Shown here: piece by piece, positions 33,268-41,149 of the stretch
Position numbering within the stretch: the stretch's first letter is position 1
Layout of the letters: each line of letters begins with the position of its first letter
NCBI GenBank assembly: GCA_040772885.1
Contig: JAXGXF010000002.1
Coordinates: 62,001 to 126,000 of the forward strand
Origin: Pullichristensenella sp002068815
Lineage (GTDB): Bacteria > Bacillota > Clostridia > Christensenellales > Aristaeellaceae
Direction: 5' to 3'
Length of the DNA stretch: 64,000 nt
Notes under the pieces: model-generated
What the model was told of the DNA's origin: nothing
The model's input: the letters and a program-made list of their open reading frames with translations, nothing else
Databases searched by the model: none
Program-made: the position numbers and the translations under genes

Positions 33268-35093
33268 TCTTGCGGATGCAAAAATTTCCATACGGATTCC
33301 GCGACGGCCTTCGGGACGCCGGGCGTGGCGGCGATCTCGTCGACGGACGCGGCCCGAAGCGCCTCGACGGACGAAAAGTGCGTCAGGATCGCGCGCTGCC
33401 GCTTCTCGCCGACGCCGGGGATATTTCCGAGCGCGCTCGCGACCGAGCGCCTCGCCCGGAGCGCGCGGTGGTGCGTGATCGCGAAGCGGTGCGCCTCGTC
33501 GCGAAGCCTTTGGATCATGTGAAGCGCCGGGCTCGCGCGGTCGAGCAACAGGCTCTCGTCGCGGCCGGGCAAAATGATCTCCTCGATGCGCTTCGCGAGG
33601 CCGAACATCGGGATCGACAATCCCGTCTCCCCCATCGCCTCGAGCGCGGCGTTCAACTGCCCGCGGCCGCCGTCGATCAAAATCAGATCGGGGAGCTCGC
33701 CGAACTTGCCCTTCGGCTCCCGGAGCGCGTGCGAGAGCCTGCGCGAGAGCACCTCCTTCATCGACGCGAAGTCGTTCGCGCCCTCGACGGTCTTGATGCG
33801 GAAGTGCCGGTACTCCTTCTTCGCCGAGGCGCCGTCGATCATCACGACCATCGAGCCGACCGACAGCGCGCCCTGCGTGTTCGAGATGTCGTAGCCCTCG
33901 ATCCTGCGCGGATAGTTGAGAAGCCCGAGCGCCAACTGCAGTTCCTCCGCGGCGCCGACGGTGCGGTCGCGGCTCCGGGAGAGCTTCTTCCTGCGCTTCT
34001 CGGCCTCGTCGCGCGCGTTCTTCTCGGCCATCTGCACGAGCTTGCGCTTGTCGCCGCGCATCGGAGACAGTATGTACGTCCGCCGCCCGTGCACCTCGGT
34101 CAGGAGCTTTTCGAGCACGTCCTTTTCCGGCGGCTCGGCGGACAATATCAGCTCCTGCGGCGGCATGTTGCCCTCGCCGTAGTATTGCAGAATAAATTGC
34201 AGCAGCGCCTCGCCCGGGAGCTCCGCGCCGCCGCCTTCCAGCACATAGTGCTCCGAGCCGATCAGCCGGCCCGAGCGGACGAACAGCATGTTGATGACCG
34301 CGTCCATTTCCTCCGGCACGACCGCGATCACGTCCTGGTCGACGACGTGCGTCGAGATCGCCTTCTGGCGCTCCATGACCGCCTCGACCGCCTGGATGCG
34401 GTCGCGGTAGACGGCCGCGCGCTCGTAGTTCAATTCCCTAGCGGCCTCGGCCATCTTCGCCTTCATCTCCGAGAGCACCGGCTGGTACTTGCCCTGCAGG
34501 AACTCGATCACGCGGGCGATCAGGGCGTGGTACTCCTCCCTCGAGACGAGGTTCGCGCAGGGGCCCAGGCACTGGCCGATCTGGTGGTGGACGCAGGGGC
34601 GCGTCGGCCGGTCCGGGCGGATCACGCGCTCGCAGGTGCGTATCGGGAACACCTTGCGGACGACGTCGAGCACCTCGCGCACCGCGGTCGCGCCCTTGTA
34701 GGGGCCGAAGTACTTCGCGCGGTCGTTCAACTGCCGCCGGACGAGCTCGACGCGCGGGAAGTCCTCCGAGAGGTCGATGCGCAAATACGGAAAGTGCTTG
34801 TCGTCCTTGAGCAGGATGTTGTACTTCGGCCGGTACCGCTTGATGAGGTTGAGCTCCAGCGCGAGCGCCTCCATCTCGCCGTCGACGAGCACGATGTCGA
34901 AGTCGTCGACGCGCTCGACCATCGCCCGGACCTTCGGCGAGTGCCCGCGCGGGGACTGGAAATACTGCCGGACGCGGTTTTTCAGGTTGACCGCCTTGCC
35001 GACGTAGATGATCTGCCCTTGCGACTTCATCAGGTAGCAGCCCGGCGAGTCCGGCAGATTTTTGAGCTTCAGCGAAAATTCCTCGGAGCGCAT
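33264..35093 (-). CDS. uvrC: UvrABC excinuclease subunit C
   Basis: 609 residues, full length. The N-terminal GIY-YIG nuclease shows LPDSPGCYLMKSQGQIIYVGKAVNLKNRV. The Cys-rich middle has RPCVHHQIGQCLGPCANLVS. The UVR helix hairpin is followed by the RNase H-like C-terminal nuclease (GYDISNTQGALSVGSMVVMIDG, LILIDGGRGQLNAA, DEAHRFAITHHRALR). Helix-hairpin-helix repeats (NIPGVGEKRQRAILTHF, IAATPGVPKAVAESVW) close the protein. It makes both incisions in nucleotide excision repair. It begins ten bases after the penicillin-binding-protein stop. Confidence 0.97.
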   Translation of the reverse strand: MRSEEFSLKLKNLPDSPGCYLMKSQGQIIYVGKAVNLKNRVRQYFQSPRGHSPKVRAMVERVDDFDIVLVDGEMEALALELNLIKRYRPKYNILLKDDKHFPYLRIDLSEDFPRVELVRRQLNDRAKYFGPYKGATAVREVLDVVRKVFPIRTCERVIRPDRPTRPCVHHQIGQCLGPCANLVSREEYHALIARVIEFLQGKYQPVLSEMKAKMAEAARELNYERAAVYRDRIQAVEAVMERQKAISTHVVDQDVIAVVPEEMDAVINMLFVRSGRLIGSEHYVLEGGGAELPGEALLQFILQYYGEGNMPPQELILSAEPPEKDVLEKLLTEVHGRRTYILSPMRGDKRKLVQMAEKNARDEAEKRRKKLSRSRDRTVGAAEELQLALGLLNYPRRIEGYDISNTQGALSVGSMVVMIDGASAKKEYRHFRIKTVEGANDFASMKEVLSRRLSHALREPKGKFGELPDLILIDGGRGQLNAALEAMGETGLSIPMFGLAKRIEEIILPGRDESLLLDRASPALHMIQRLRDEAHRFAITHHRALRARRSVASALGNIPGVGEKRQRAILTHFSSVEALRAASVDEIAATPGVPKAVAESVWKFLHPQD

Positions 35094-35103
35094 ATGCTTA
35101 CCT

Positions 35104-36513
35104 TTACCCTATAACCTCAATCGCCTTTTTGAGCGCCTTCTGCGCGATCGGCGCGGCGACGGTTCCGCCCGCGCCGCCCCGTTCGACGACGACCGCGACC
35201 GCGTACGGGTGCTCGGGGTCGGCGACGAAGCCCGCGAACCACGCGTTCGTCGCGACGGACTTGTCGTCGCTCGTCTCCGCCGAGCCGGTCTTTCCGCAGA
35301 CGGTGTAGCCGGGGATCGCCGCCTTGCTCGCGGTTCCGGAGCGGACGGCCTGGTACATCGACTGGGTGATCACGTCCGCGACGGACGCGCTCGTCACCTG
35401 CCGGTACAAAGACGGCGCGCCGGTGTGCGTCGCGATGCCCAATGAGTTCTCGATGCGCTTCACGAGCACCGGCTTCATCATCATGCCGCCGTTTGCGACC
35501 GAGCCCGCGATCATCGCCATGTGCATCGGCGTCACGAGCACCTCGCCCTGCCCGACGCCCGCCCAGACGAGCCCGCCGACGTTGCGCGCGGAGACCGGGA
35601 ACGCCGAGTTGTAGATCATGAAGTCGCCGAACTTCAGGTTTTCGTTGAGCCCGAACCGCTCGGCGGTCGCGCGAAGCCGCTCGGCGCCGAGCTGGTACGC
35701 GAGCTTTCCGAACGTCACGTTGCAGCTCTCGGCGAGCGCGGTTCGAAGGTCGAGCTCGCCGTGCACCGCGCCGCCCGCGCAGACGATCTTCCCGCCCTCG
35801 TAGTCCCACGAGCCGGAGCAGGTGAACCGCTGGTTCAGCGCGTTCGGGTCGGCCTCGAGCGCCGCGGCGAGCGTCACGATCTTGAACGTCGAGCCGGGCG
35901 TGTAGAGCCCCTGCAGGCAGCGGTTCAGATAGGCCGTGTCCTCGACGTTGTCGTCCGCGCGGCCGTCGAGAAGGTCGACGGGATCGTAATTGGGCATCGA
36001 GACCCACGAGAGCACTTCGCCGGTCCGGTAGTTGATCACGCAGACCGCGCCCTTCTTGCCGTCCGGGAACGCGGAGGCGATGTAGGAGGTCAGCTCCGCG
36101 TCGATCGTCAGCTGTATGCTTCCTCCCACGCGCTCGGCCCCGGAGAACGCCGAGCGCAGCCTGTCGACGAGCGAGCCGGAGATGTTGAGAAGCGTCGAAG
36201 AGTAGTAGTTCTCGACGCCGGTGCCGCTCATGCCCATCTGGTCGCCGACGGTCTGCGAGAGCGCGCGCCGGACATTCTCGTTCGGCATGTATTCGCGCGT
36301 GCCGTCGGCCGCGGTGTGCGCGAGCAGGTTGCCGTCGCGGTCGGAGATGTCGCCCATGTGCGCGGTCGAGCCGCTCGACCGCTGATTGTACGGGTTCGAG
36401 GCCCAAATGCTGCCCTGCGAGTAGACGGTCATGCCGTACCACGCGCCGAGGCCGATGAACAGGCATACGATCAGCGTCCCGATCAAGCGCATCTTTCCGC
36501 GAAGCTCCCTCAC
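35104..36513 (-). CDS. Class B penicillin-binding protein (PbpA/FtsI-like transpeptidase)
   Basis: A 469-residue transpeptidase with one N-terminal membrane helix (about residues 10-28), a short dimerisation region (SDRDGNLLAHTA, TVGDQMGMSG) and a transpeptidase domain with all three motifs: STFK (TPGSTFKIVTL, about 208), SCN (ESCNVTF, about 265) and KTG (CGKTGSAETSDD, about 400). The short build is like the PbpA group that works with a SEDS partner encoded next to it. The GTG start overlaps the ftsW stop (GTGA) with AGGAGGTG five bases upstream. It cross-links peptidoglycan outside the membrane. Confidence 0.93.
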   Translation of the reverse strand: MRELRGKMRLIGTLIVCLFIGLGAWYGMTVYSQGSIWASNPYNQRSSGSTAHMGDISDRDGNLLAHTAADGTREYMPNENVRRALSQTVGDQMGMSGTGVENYYSSTLLNISGSLVDRLRSAFSGAERVGGSIQLTIDAELTSYIASAFPDGKKGAVCVINYRTGEVLSWVSMPNYDPVDLLDGRADDNVEDTAYLNRCLQGLYTPGSTFKIVTLAAALEADPNALNQRFTCSGSWDYEGGKIVCAGGAVHGELDLRTALAESCNVTFGKLAYQLGAERLRATAERFGLNENLKFGDFMIYNSAFPVSARNVGGLVWAGVGQGEVLVTPMHMAMIAGSVANGGMMMKPVLVKRIENSLGIATHTGAPSLYRQVTSASVADVITQSMYQAVRSGTASKAAIPGYTVCGKTGSAETSDDKSVATNAWFAGFVADPEHPYAVAVVVERGGAGGTVAAPIAQKALKKAIEVIG

Positions 36514-37808
36514 GAGAACACCTCCTCGCGAAGCTCCATCCGCTCGATGTCCTTCGCCTCGTCCTCGGCGTTCAACGACGATATGCCGAGCAATATGCCA
36601 AACGACAGAAACGTGCTCACGAGCGACGAGCCGCCCGCGGACACGAGCGGCAGCGTGACGCCGGTCAGCGGGATCAGCTTCGTGTTGCCGCCGACGATCA
36701 GCATCGTCTGAAGCCCCAGCATCGCGACGATGCCGAACGCCGCGAGCGAGTGGAAGCTCGTCCGGGCGTTCATCGCGACGACCATGCCGCGAAGGATCAC
36801 CAGCACGTAGATCGCGAGCAGGCAGATCGAGAGCACGAGCCCGAACTCCTCCGCGATCGCCGCGAAGATGAAGTCGGAGTGGTAGAGAGGTATGTTTCGC
36901 GGCCGCCCAAGCCCGAGCCCCATGCCGAACAGCCCGCCGGAGCCGATCGCGATCAGCGCCTGCACGATCTGGTGGCCGCTCTCGAGCGGGTCGATCCACG
37001 GGTTCTTCCAGATCGCGACGCGCGTCTGCACGTACGGGAACGCCCGGTACGCGATCACCGCCGCCGCGCCCCCGAGCCCGAGCCCGCCGAGCGTCACGAC
37101 CCAGTTCGACGTCGCCGCGAAGTACATAAGCACCGTCGTCAGGAAATACAGGAGCAGCGCGCCGAGATCCCTCTGCGAGAGCAGCACGCCGCAGCACAGC
37201 GCCGCGAACGCGATCGTCGGCGCGCACTTCAAAAACCGCGGGCGGCCCGAAAAGCCCGCCGCGAGGATCAGTATCAGCGCCGGCTTCATGAACTCCGACG
37301 GCTGGATCGTCAATTTGTCCTGGACGAGCACGATCCAGTTGCGCGCGCCGTACTGCCACCTGCCGAGCACCCACGGCGACAAGAGCGCCAGCAGGCACAG
37401 CACCATCCCGGGGACCACGAGCCGCTTCCAGTTCTTGAGCCCGCGTATGAACGCGATGCCGAACGCCATCGCGCCGACGCCGACCGCGGCGTAGATCGCC
37501 TGCGTCAGCGGAGTGCTCTTCGCGCGCGCGATGTCCGAGAGCGTGATCACGCCGACCGAGCACAGAAGCATCGCCAGGATGACGATCGCGCGGTCGACCG
37601 GCCAGATCTTGCCGAACAGCATCGTCACCAGCCACGTCGCCGCCGGAATCGCGGCCGCGAGGATCAGCGCCTGCGCGTCGTACGGCCTCTCCTGAAAGGC
37701 TATGAGAAGCATCGCGGAGAACTGAAACAGCATCACCGCCGACAGAAGCAGCCGCGTATTCGAGCGCATCAGCGCCTTTCGCATGTTTTCAACGCTCGCC
37801 CGTCTCAT
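36510..37808 (-). CDS. SEDS family peptidoglycan polymerase (FtsW/RodA/SpoVE)
   Basis: A 432-residue polytopic protein with about ten membrane segments. Conserved SEDS parts are GARNWIVLVQDKLTIQPSEFMKPALIL, LLSQRDLGALLLYFLTTVLMYF, the extracellular loop with PLESGHQIVQALIAIGSGGLFGMGLG, DFIFAAIAEEFGLV (with the catalytic-type Asp region) and LIPLTGVTLPLVSAGGSSLVSTFLSFGILLGI. It polymerises lipid II together with the adjacent class B penicillin-binding protein. Start (ATGA) and stop overlap with neighbours on both sides show tight translational coupling. Whether it serves division, elongation or sporulation cannot be told. Confidence 0.95.
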   Translation of the reverse strand: MRRASVENMRKALMRSNTRLLLSAVMLFQFSAMLLIAFQERPYDAQALILAAAIPAATWLVTMLFGKIWPVDRAIVILAMLLCSVGVITLSDIARAKSTPLTQAIYAAVGVGAMAFGIAFIRGLKNWKRLVVPGMVLCLLALLSPWVLGRWQYGARNWIVLVQDKLTIQPSEFMKPALILILAAGFSGRPRFLKCAPTIAFAALCCGVLLSQRDLGALLLYFLTTVLMYFAATSNWVVTLGGLGLGGAAAVIAYRAFPYVQTRVAIWKNPWIDPLESGHQIVQALIAIGSGGLFGMGLGLGRPRNIPLYHSDFIFAAIAEEFGLVLSICLLAIYVLVILRGMVVAMNARTSFHSLAAFGIVAMLGLQTMLIVGGNTKLIPLTGVTLPLVSAGGSSLVSTFLSFGILLGISSLNAEDEAKDIERMELREEVFS

Positions 37809-38380
37809 TCGTAAAAATCCTCGTCCAATTCGTCCGAATCGCCGAAGAGCCCGTCGGGGCTGTCCATTGTTGCCTCCGCCGGCGCGTCGAACAGGCCGTC
37901 GTCCGCGGCGATCTCTCCCTCGCGGCCCGCGGCGTCGATCAATACCAGCATCAATCGCACCTTTCCGACCCAGAAGCTGTCGCCGTCCCTCGCGAGCAGT
38001 TTTCGCGCGCGCCGGCCCTCCGACGAAAGAAGCCGCGCGCCCTCGAGCGCGGTGACGAGCAATCCGTCCTCCGTCAACTCGAAGCGCGCGTGCCGATTCC
38101 GAACCGAGCTGTGTCGAATCCGCACGTCCGCCGCGCGGCCGGAGCCGAGCACGCCCTCGCGGATGACCGGATAGCGCATGCCGCGCTTCGCGCGCTCGTC
38201 GCCCTCGACGACCATCAGCTCCCCGGAGAGGCCGGTCTCGGGCGCCCATCTGCGCAGCTTCTTCGCGCGCCTGCCGTCCCTGAGCGTGATCCGCGCCGCG
38301 CGCAGGACGATCAGCAAAAACAGCGCCGCAAAGAAATACCGCGCCGCCAGCGCGAGTATCTCGTACAGGCCGTCGCTCAC
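37805..38380 (-). CDS. Membrane-anchored FHA domain protein
   Basis: A 191-residue protein. One N-terminal transmembrane helix (about residues 8-32) is followed by a basic stretch and a forkhead-associated domain (about 55-145). The phosphothreonine-binding residues are visible as GSGRAADVRIRHSSVRNRHARFEL (GR, S and NxH). An acidic C-terminal tail (SDELDEDFYE) follows. The start is GTG with GGGGAGG nearby. It leads a tight operon with a SEDS polymerase and a class B penicillin-binding protein. In actinobacteria the comparable locus also carries a Ser/Thr kinase and phosphatase; none is present here. Confidence 0.88.
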   Translation of the reverse strand: MSDGLYEILALAARYFFAALFLLIVLRAARITLRDGRRAKKLRRWAPETGLSGELMVVEGDERAKRGMRYPVIREGVLGSGRAADVRIRHSSVRNRHARFELTEDGLLVTALEGARLLSSEGRRARKLLARDGDSFWVGKVRLMLVLIDAAGREGEIAADDGLFDAPAEATMDSPDGLFGDSDELDEDFYE

Positions 38381-38410
38381 GCGCGCACCTCCCCTCAAGA
38401 GACTGGCTTC

Positions 38411-38419
38411 ATCATAGCA
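38411..38419 (-). promoter_or_regulatory. Extended -10 promoter of the FHA–ftsW–PBP–uvrC operon
   Basis: On the minus strand TGCTATGAT, about 30 bases before the GTG start. No clear -35. Confidence 0.5.
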
Positions 38420-38499
38420 CGATTGTGTTAAATTCGCGTTGACTACCGGGGCGCCCGAAAAATGCCGTTATTTTCACCTTTCGCTTTAACGATCGTCGA

Positions 38500-38508
38500 T
38501 GATATAAT
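38500..38508 (+). promoter_or_regulatory. Extended -10 promoter of the TSUP permease gene
   Basis: TGATATAAT, 24 bases before the ATG. Confidence 0.6.
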
Positions 38509-38531
38509 ATCTTGGGAAGGTAGATGAGAAT

Positions 38532-39296
38532 ATGGCTGTAACGACCGAAATGCTGCTCGTCGTGTGTCCTCTGGTGTTTCTCGCGTCCCTGATCGACTCC
38601 ATCGGCGGCGGCGGCGGGCTGATCTCGCTGCCGGCGTACCTGCTGGCCGGGCTCCCGCCGAAGCTCGCCGCGGGCAGCAACAAGTTCTCCGCGAGCTTCG
38701 GAACGCTCGTCGCGACGATCCGCTACTGGCGGAGCAAGAAGATACTGCCGGTCGCGGCGCTGCTCGCGGTCGCCGGGGCCTTCCCCGGCGCGTACGCGGG
38801 CGCGGAGGTGTTGAAGCGGATCGGCGACGGCACCGTCCGGATGATCATGCTGATCGCGATACCGCTGGTTGCCGTGCTGTTCGCCTTCAAGCGCAATACG
38901 CCGGTCGAGCCGAAGCCCATGACGCGCCGCAGGCACGCCGCGTGCTTTTTCATCGGCCTGGGCTGCGGGTTCTACGACGGCATCTTCGGCCCGGGCACCG
39001 GGACGATTCTGATCATGCTGTTCACCTGGCTCGCGGGCATGGACATGGTCACCGCGTCCGGGACGTCGAAGCCGGTCAACCTCGCGTCGAACGCGGCGGC
39101 GGTCACCTCGATGCTCCTCGGCGGCCACGTGCTGTTCGCTCTCGCGATCCCCGCGATGATTTGCTCCGTCGTCGGCGGCTTCGTCGGCTCAAAGCTCGCG
39201 CTCAAGGTCGGCGCGCGGCTGATCCGATTCGTGATGCTGGGCGTGCTGGTTCTTCTCGTGGCCAAGCTCGCGTATGAATGGCTCGTCGCCGCGTGA
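38532..39296 (+). CDS. TSUP family membrane permease (TauE/SafE)
   Basis: A 254-residue protein with about eight hydrophobic segments in two similar halves. Each half holds the family's short signature: SIGGGGGLISLPAYLLAGLPPKLAAGSNKFSASFGT in the first and GCGFYDGIFGPGTGTILIMLFTWLAGMDMVTASGTSKPVNLASN in the second. The family exports or imports sulfite, sulfonates and other small anions; the substrate here is unknown. The ribosome site is weak (GAAGG well upstream). Confidence 0.9.
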   Translation: MAVTTEMLLVVCPLVFLASLIDSIGGGGGLISLPAYLLAGLPPKLAAGSNKFSASFGTLVATIRYWRSKKILPVAALLAVAGAFPGAYAGAEVLKRIGDGTVRMIMLIAIPLVAVLFAFKRNTPVEPKPMTRRRHAACFFIGLGCGFYDGIFGPGTGTILIMLFTWLAGMDMVTASGTSKPVNLASNAAAVTSMLLGGHVLFALAIPAMICSVVGGFVGSKLALKVGARLIRFVMLGVLVLLVAKLAYEWLVAA

Positions 39297-39351
39297 ACCG
39301 ATCGGCCGCCCGGCGCGTCTATGGTATATGTATATATTTGGGAGGACATCC

Positions 39352-41133
39352 ATGCAACATCGCTTGAAACGCGCGCTTTTGGCGCTTATGATCCTCGCGG
39401 TCGCGCTCGCGCAGCCGGCGTCCGCGCTCGAGTTCCTGTTCGGGGGCGGCCCGACAAACGCGCCGGCGGCGTCTCAGATCGAGGACGACGGCATGCTCCG
39501 CGTGTACCTGAAGTCGCTCGGCGACCCCGAGGCGCTGGGATTGACGCTCGCCGGCTCGTACACGGTCGAGGGCGACCGGGGGTTCCGCTTCGCGCGGGAC
39601 ACCGAGATCGCGCTCGCGGCGGACAACGGCAGCGTGCTCCTGTCCGTCGGCGGGCTGACGATCGACATGGGCGACTCGCTGACCTTGACCCGGCATGCGA
39701 CCGACGGTGAAAACGGCATCTACATCCACGAGTCCGAAAAGAACACGCTGTTCGAGGGCGACCTGACGATCTCCGAGTCCGGCGGAACGCTCCGGCCGGT
39801 GCTGAACATACAGATCGAGGACTACCTCTCGGGCGTCGTCGCTTATGAAATGAGCGACTCGTTCCCGCTCGAGGCGCTCAAGGCGCAGGCGGTCGCGGCG
39901 CGCACCTACGCGATGGGCAAGAAGTGGTCGAGCGCCGGACGCGACTACGACGTCGTCGACACGACGGCGGACCAGGTGTTCAAGGGGCTCGACGCGCGCT
40001 ACACGAACGTGATCGAGGCGGTCGAGGAGACGCGCGGCATCGTCGGCACCTACAAGGGCGGCTTCGCGATGTGCTATTACGCCGCGAGCAACGGCGGGCA
40101 GACCGCGCTCGCGACCGACATCTGGGGCAGCTCCGGCGACTACGGCTATCTTTCGATGGTCGACGACCCCTACGACCTCGAAAACCCGTCGAGCCTCGTC
40201 AACAGCCTCACGTTTTCAAAGGCCGGCAAGGGGAGCTCAACGCTCTGGGAGATGCTCGGGGACGCGCTTGACGGCCTGAACCTCCCGGAGAAGGATGTTA
40301 AACTCGAATCGATCGTGTCGATCGAACCCGCGGAGCCGAAGTACGCCGGGAGCCGCATGTACACAAAGCTCCGTTTCACGCTTTCGGCCTCCGCCGAGGC
40401 GACGGGCTGGGGGCCGCAGGAGGGCGATGCGACGAGCCCCATGTTCACCGGCGACGCGAATCTCTCGGGCGACATGCTCGCCTCGGTCTCGGGGCTTTCG
40501 CTCGCGCGGCGCGGAAAGCTCGGCCTCCCCTACGTCGAGAAGTCGGGCCGCGAGGCGCTCTCCGAGAATCCGGTCGTCGAGCTCGGCGTATACGACGACA
40601 TCAAGGACGGGCTGTCGCTCGGGCTCAACGGCTCGGACCACGAGCTCGTGAGCGTCGTTCAGGACGGCGACATGTTCACGATCGAGATGCGCCGCTTCGG
40701 GCACGGCGTCGGCATGAGCCAGCGCGGCGCGCAGTGGATGGCCGGCGAGTACGAAAAGGATTACACCGAAATTTTGAAGTTCTACTACCCCGGCATGGCG
40801 CTCGAAAAGATCGAGTGGCGGGAAGCTGCGCTGACGGCGCTCGCCGACCTCCCCGCGAGCCTCGGCCGCGCGCGCCCGCGCCCGACGCCGACGCCCACGC
40901 CCGCGCCGCTTCCCGCGCTCGAGGACGGCGAGTACTACGCGACCGTCGAGCTCGAGAGCCGCGCGTCTTCGCTGAACGTGCGGCAGGAGCCCTCGACGAC
41001 CGCCAGGATCGTCGCCTCGCTCGACCACGGCCGGCGCGTGATCGTGTCGTCGGACGCCGGCGACGGCTGGGCAAAAATTCGCACCGCGGAGCTTACGGGG
41101 TATGTGAAGCTCGAGTACCTGAAGGCCGCGTAG
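39352..41133 (+). CDS. Secreted SpoIID/LytB-like protein with C-terminal SH3 domain
   Basis: A 593-residue exported protein with signal peptide MQHRLKRALLALMILAVALAQPASA. The SpoIID domain covers about residues 130-490: IEDYLSGVVAYEM, FPLEALKAQAVAARTYAM (with the catalytic-type Glu), MCYYAASNGGQT and RRFGHGVGMSQRGAQWMAG. A Pro/Thr linker precedes an SH3b domain (about 525-593, ASSLNVRQEPSTTARIVASL and GWAKIRTAELTGYVKLEYL). SpoIID enzymes are lytic transglycosylases that cut glycan strands denuded of peptides. GGGAGG lies six bases before the ATG. The next gene begins 16 bases later and encodes a secreted caspase-like protein. Confidence 0.9.
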   Translation: MQHRLKRALLALMILAVALAQPASALEFLFGGGPTNAPAASQIEDDGMLRVYLKSLGDPEALGLTLAGSYTVEGDRGFRFARDTEIALAADNGSVLLSVGGLTIDMGDSLTLTRHATDGENGIYIHESEKNTLFEGDLTISESGGTLRPVLNIQIEDYLSGVVAYEMSDSFPLEALKAQAVAARTYAMGKKWSSAGRDYDVVDTTADQVFKGLDARYTNVIEAVEETRGIVGTYKGGFAMCYYAASNGGQTALATDIWGSSGDYGYLSMVDDPYDLENPSSLVNSLTFSKAGKGSSTLWEMLGDALDGLNLPEKDVKLESIVSIEPAEPKYAGSRMYTKLRFTLSASAEATGWGPQEGDATSPMFTGDANLSGDMLASVSGLSLARRGKLGLPYVEKSGREALSENPVVELGVYDDIKDGLSLGLNGSDHELVSVVQDGDMFTIEMRRFGHGVGMSQRGAQWMAGEYEKDYTEILKFYYPGMALEKIEWREAALTALADLPASLGRARPRPTPTPTPAPLPALEDGEYYATVELESRASSLNVRQEPSTTARIVASLDHGRRVIVSSDAGDGWAKIRTAELTGYVKLEYLKAA

Positions 41134-41149
41134 CGCACGGAGGAATTTT

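Noticed and set aside
35104..37635. An 843-codon frame that would fuse upstream sequence to the penicillin-binding protein
   Set aside because: The upstream part is ftsW read in the wrong frame. A GTG start with AGGAGGTG gives a normal-length protein.
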